The translations under genes and the position numbers were made by a program. The notes below the pieces were generated by a model. The model saw only the letters and a program-made list of their open reading frames with translations, did no database searches and was not told the origin of the DNA. A DNA stretch of 64,000 nucleotides. Origin: Argopecten irradians. Its lineage: Eukaryota > Mollusca > Bivalvia > Pectinida > Pectinidae. Below, in pieces: positions 61,340 through 64,000 of the stretch (positions are counted from its first letter, which is position 1; every line of letters begins with the position of its first letter). The DNA lies in the NCBI RefSeq assembly GCF_041381155.1, contig NC_091135.1, forward strand, positions 7,307,620-7,371,619. The letters are read 5' to 3'.

Positions 61340-64000
61340 CGGTGATACGTCGAAAGTGATGGAAACGCCTAAGGTTGTCTAAGAAACTGTTGTTTGCTTG
61401 TAATTATGCATGAGGAGTAGATCCTTCTATTCAATTGTATTTTTGTTCAATTTAAAGCATGCGTGATTTAAGACTCAACCAAGTGGTCTAAAAAGAGAGA
61501 ATAACGATGGCGTACAAACCAAAGCCAAAAACCATCCCCCTGTGTACTTAGATTTTGTTACTCCGTCATTAAATTTGTATCACTCGCTTGTGAGGTGGCT
61601 AGTGATATTAGTCCCGACCCCAGAACATATTACTTTGGAAATTAGATACAATCTGACCCATATTGACATTAGTTCAGAGTTTATATACAACTATATAAAG
61701 GCTAGAAATTATTTAAAGAAAGAAGAAATGAGATAATCACACTTCTTGTCATACGCAAATCAGTGTGTAACATATGATTGGATTTTTTATTTCAATTTCG
61801 GCATATATCATGCTGGAATAATGGGTTGTTTTTATTGATATAAAAAACAGCGTGTTTATAGACGCTGGATAAAAAAATGATGAGTCAATTAATTATCAGT
61901 AATGCTGAGTAAACTGAAGAATAATTCCTTTTTTTGTGGGAAATAACTAGTATACTGCTGATATGTGGGGTGTGCAATTTGTGTCGTGTTCGTTAACAGT
62001 TTTTAAATAATCTAGTAAATTCCAATAGATGTTGTATCGCGGACAAATAATGATCTCTTTCATGAGCTTTTTTTTCAAACTTCGGGAAGATAGCTGATTA
62101 CACCTATAAGAATTTTCTGAGTATATTAAATGTTGTAAAATTAAAATCCTTCCTTTTCGTTTGTGCAGTTGTTGATTCTCAATAAGGTAATATATTTTTT
62201 TTTTAATTTTGTTGTTTTGTTTTGTTTTTTTTTTTTTGTTTTTGTTTTTACTTTTTTTTTTTTTTTTTATTTTGTTTATGTTTTTGTTTTTTTGTTGAGC
62301 TTTGTTTAAGTAGTTTGAAACTTTCCTAACCCGTTTATTGCGGTAGGAAAATGGAAATAATACGTTCTGTCTGGCGAAATAAATCAGTAATTTTCCAGCC
62401 GTTGAACATTTTTTTTATTCCTTCCTGGATCAGCATATGTTGCGTCCATGTTTGATTCATTAAACAAATATGCTGTTGGGTCGTCGCGCTTTTCCCCCCT
62501 TTACCCCCACCCCTCGAACGTTCAGTGCTAGCTCAGAACCAGCGGTTGATATGAGACGTCAGATAAGTAGCGCATAGTCGCATCCTATCGGATAGTGTAG
62601 GTAAGAAATTGCAGCTTGTCCCTGGATAAGAGTGGGTTTGGTTTAATATGAGAAATAACATCATAACAATAAGTAGACAAACAGCTCTACAACAATATTA
62701 TTATCAGGATTATGATTAAAGTTGATTGTAGTTAATTTTTATATTGTTTTATGGAGAGTCATATACTTGGACGCGTGAAAAATTTAGTTCATACTAAACG
62801 GACTTTCTTTTTTTTTCTAGTGTATAATGTGTTGATGAAGTGTATTCAACGCAATTGACTTTTTTCATTTGTGGTTGGGTACTAATGCTTGTGTACAACT
62901 TTGTCGATAGTATATCTATTGGTCTTGGCAATGTCGTGTTTACAAATTTATTAATAGACAAAACTTGAGCGCTGTCGAGGTTAGTCGTAAATTTTACGCT
63001 ATACTGATTTGTTTATGTTATTATTAGCCGTCAGTATAATGTGAAATCAACTTTCTTTCTGCGTAGCATAATTTATTTTCCAACGAATTTCGCTGACTAT
63101 CTTCGTATATTCGCAGTAAGTTTATACTACGCGATGAATTGAATACTCTTTCACATTTCTTGCCTTAACTTAAATATCAATGGTGAACTGGTAATTGGAT
63201 TTTAAATCCGCGTGATAATTAATATCCTACGACGGAGGATCATGTATTTTTAAGAACTGATAAATCGGGGATAGTTTGTAGGTTGCCCGAAATAAATAAA
63301 TTTTTGTCGTAATGGGTCTGACCTAATTTAAGTATTTTGCATCGAACATTTTAGGTTTCACTTCCTTCTCTTACTATTCTTATAAGTCGTAGAGTAAGTG
63401 ATGTTTATGTTAGCGATAAGGTTGTAAACAAGAGTATATTTACCTTGTCGGTATCTACCTCGCAATAGATTCGTAAAGCGTCTGTGTCAGGTACCGCGAA
63501 TCTAGTTCGTGAACCGGCTGGTAAACGATATAGATCCCAAAGCGCGTTCGTCTGCGCATGTGGTAGATCTTCTGTATGAGGTGGGAGGTTGACATGTAGA
63601 CAGGGACTTAGTTACTTTGTACGAGCTGCCTTTTTATAGAAAACTCCATGTCTTCCCTTTCATACAAGGGGGGCCTCAGGTTATGGTGCTGCCATGTTTG
63701 ATGGAAACAGCCAGGAAAAAGGTTGGTTCCGGATGAGTCTAATATAGGTACGAGAAAGCTTACTGACTTAGATATTCGGACTGTTTAAGTATCCCTAGCT
63801 GATGTATGCGAAAAGGACCCTGAAGTTGTTGATCTTTGTTTCGGATTCCTCGCGCACATTTGACCTATGAAAAGGCGGTATACTTATATTGTTTATATAC
63901 TTAAGTGCTGGTCACAATTATACTTCTACAACTCATAGTTTTTAAATAAATTCGGCTACATACTCATTTGTTCGATGTCACTATTAGATTAGGACTTACA
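61340..64000. other. non-coding stretch, no gene recognised
   Basis: Includes a T-rich low-complexity tract at about 62190-62300. GC content rises after about 63440 and the text looks coding-like in places (plus strand near 63620-63720), but every frame is broken and I recognise no family. Upstream exons of the minus-strand receptor-like gene should lie here or beyond the window. Confidence 0.45.
62190..62300. repeat. T-rich low-complexity tract
   Basis: Long T-runs broken by single G; no unit structure. Confidence 0.8.

Noticed and set aside
63440..63860. Possible plus-strand coding exon (for example PFIQGGPQVMVLPCLMETA)
   Set aside because: Frames are interrupted by many stops and I recognise no family; composition alone is not enough.

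Overview
The window is eukaryotic, intron-rich, AT-rich (my impression by eye) and dominated by mobile elements. It suggests a lophotrochozoan animal, most likely a marine bivalve. The reasons are inference: two neighbouring HSPA12-type HSP70 genes, a family known to be expanded in bivalves; a multi-exon arylsulfatase of the ARSB type; many small hairpin MITEs; repeats carrying AAGGTCA/TGACCTT stretches; and a DIRS-like tyrosine-recombinase retroelement. A 10-base run of N marks an assembly gap at 57946-57955. No bacterial-style operons, rRNA genes or CRISPR arrays are seen.

Layout. (1) About 2.8-15.6 kb, minus strand: an arylsulfatase gene in at least nine recognisable exons. The formylglycine motif CSPSR is intact, but there is a nonsense codon, at least two and probably three frameshifts, and one broken splice donor, so I call it a pseudogene. 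Its introns hold hairpin MITEs, 33-bp CRE-like tandem repeats and a 210-bp tandem duplication. (2) 15.6-21.7 kb: intergenic, with hairpin MITEs and a weak solo-LTR candidate. (3) 21.73-25.14 kb: a 3.4-kb giant imperfect palindrome that ends exactly inside the last exon of (4), an HSPA12-like gene (minus, 25.14-29.85 kb) that also carries a frameshift and has no visible 3' end. (5) 30-36.2 kb: intergenic, MITE-rich. (6) 36.17-42.94 kb, minus: a second HSPA12-like gene in five exons whose joined length is exactly in frame (595 aa) and which looks intact. (7) 43.745-54.426 kb: a 10.7-kb element with perfect terminal inverted repeats, long asymmetric arms of tandem repeats (ten ~263-bp higher-order units on the left, about two on the right in opposite orientation), a decayed DIRS-like RNase H/tyrosine recombinase core, a nested 2.1-kb element built of the palindrome CTTGTACGTACAAG, and inside that a 650-bp mariner-type MITE with a TA target duplication. 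(8) 54.53-55.99 kb: another inverted-repeat element whose ends are ~17-bp tandem units. (9) 59.6-61.3 kb, minus: the 3' exons of a single-pass membrane receptor-like gene with a tyrosine-rich cytoplasmic tail. (10) 61.3-64 kb: no recognised gene.

The intact HSPA12-like gene is the best-supported working gene; the receptor tail is a plausible second. The sulfatase and the upstream HSPA12 copy read as decaying genes. The most unusual structures are the nested 43.7-54.4 kb element and the 3.4-kb palindrome, whose arms carry four copies of a clustered ETS/CRE/YY1-like motif.
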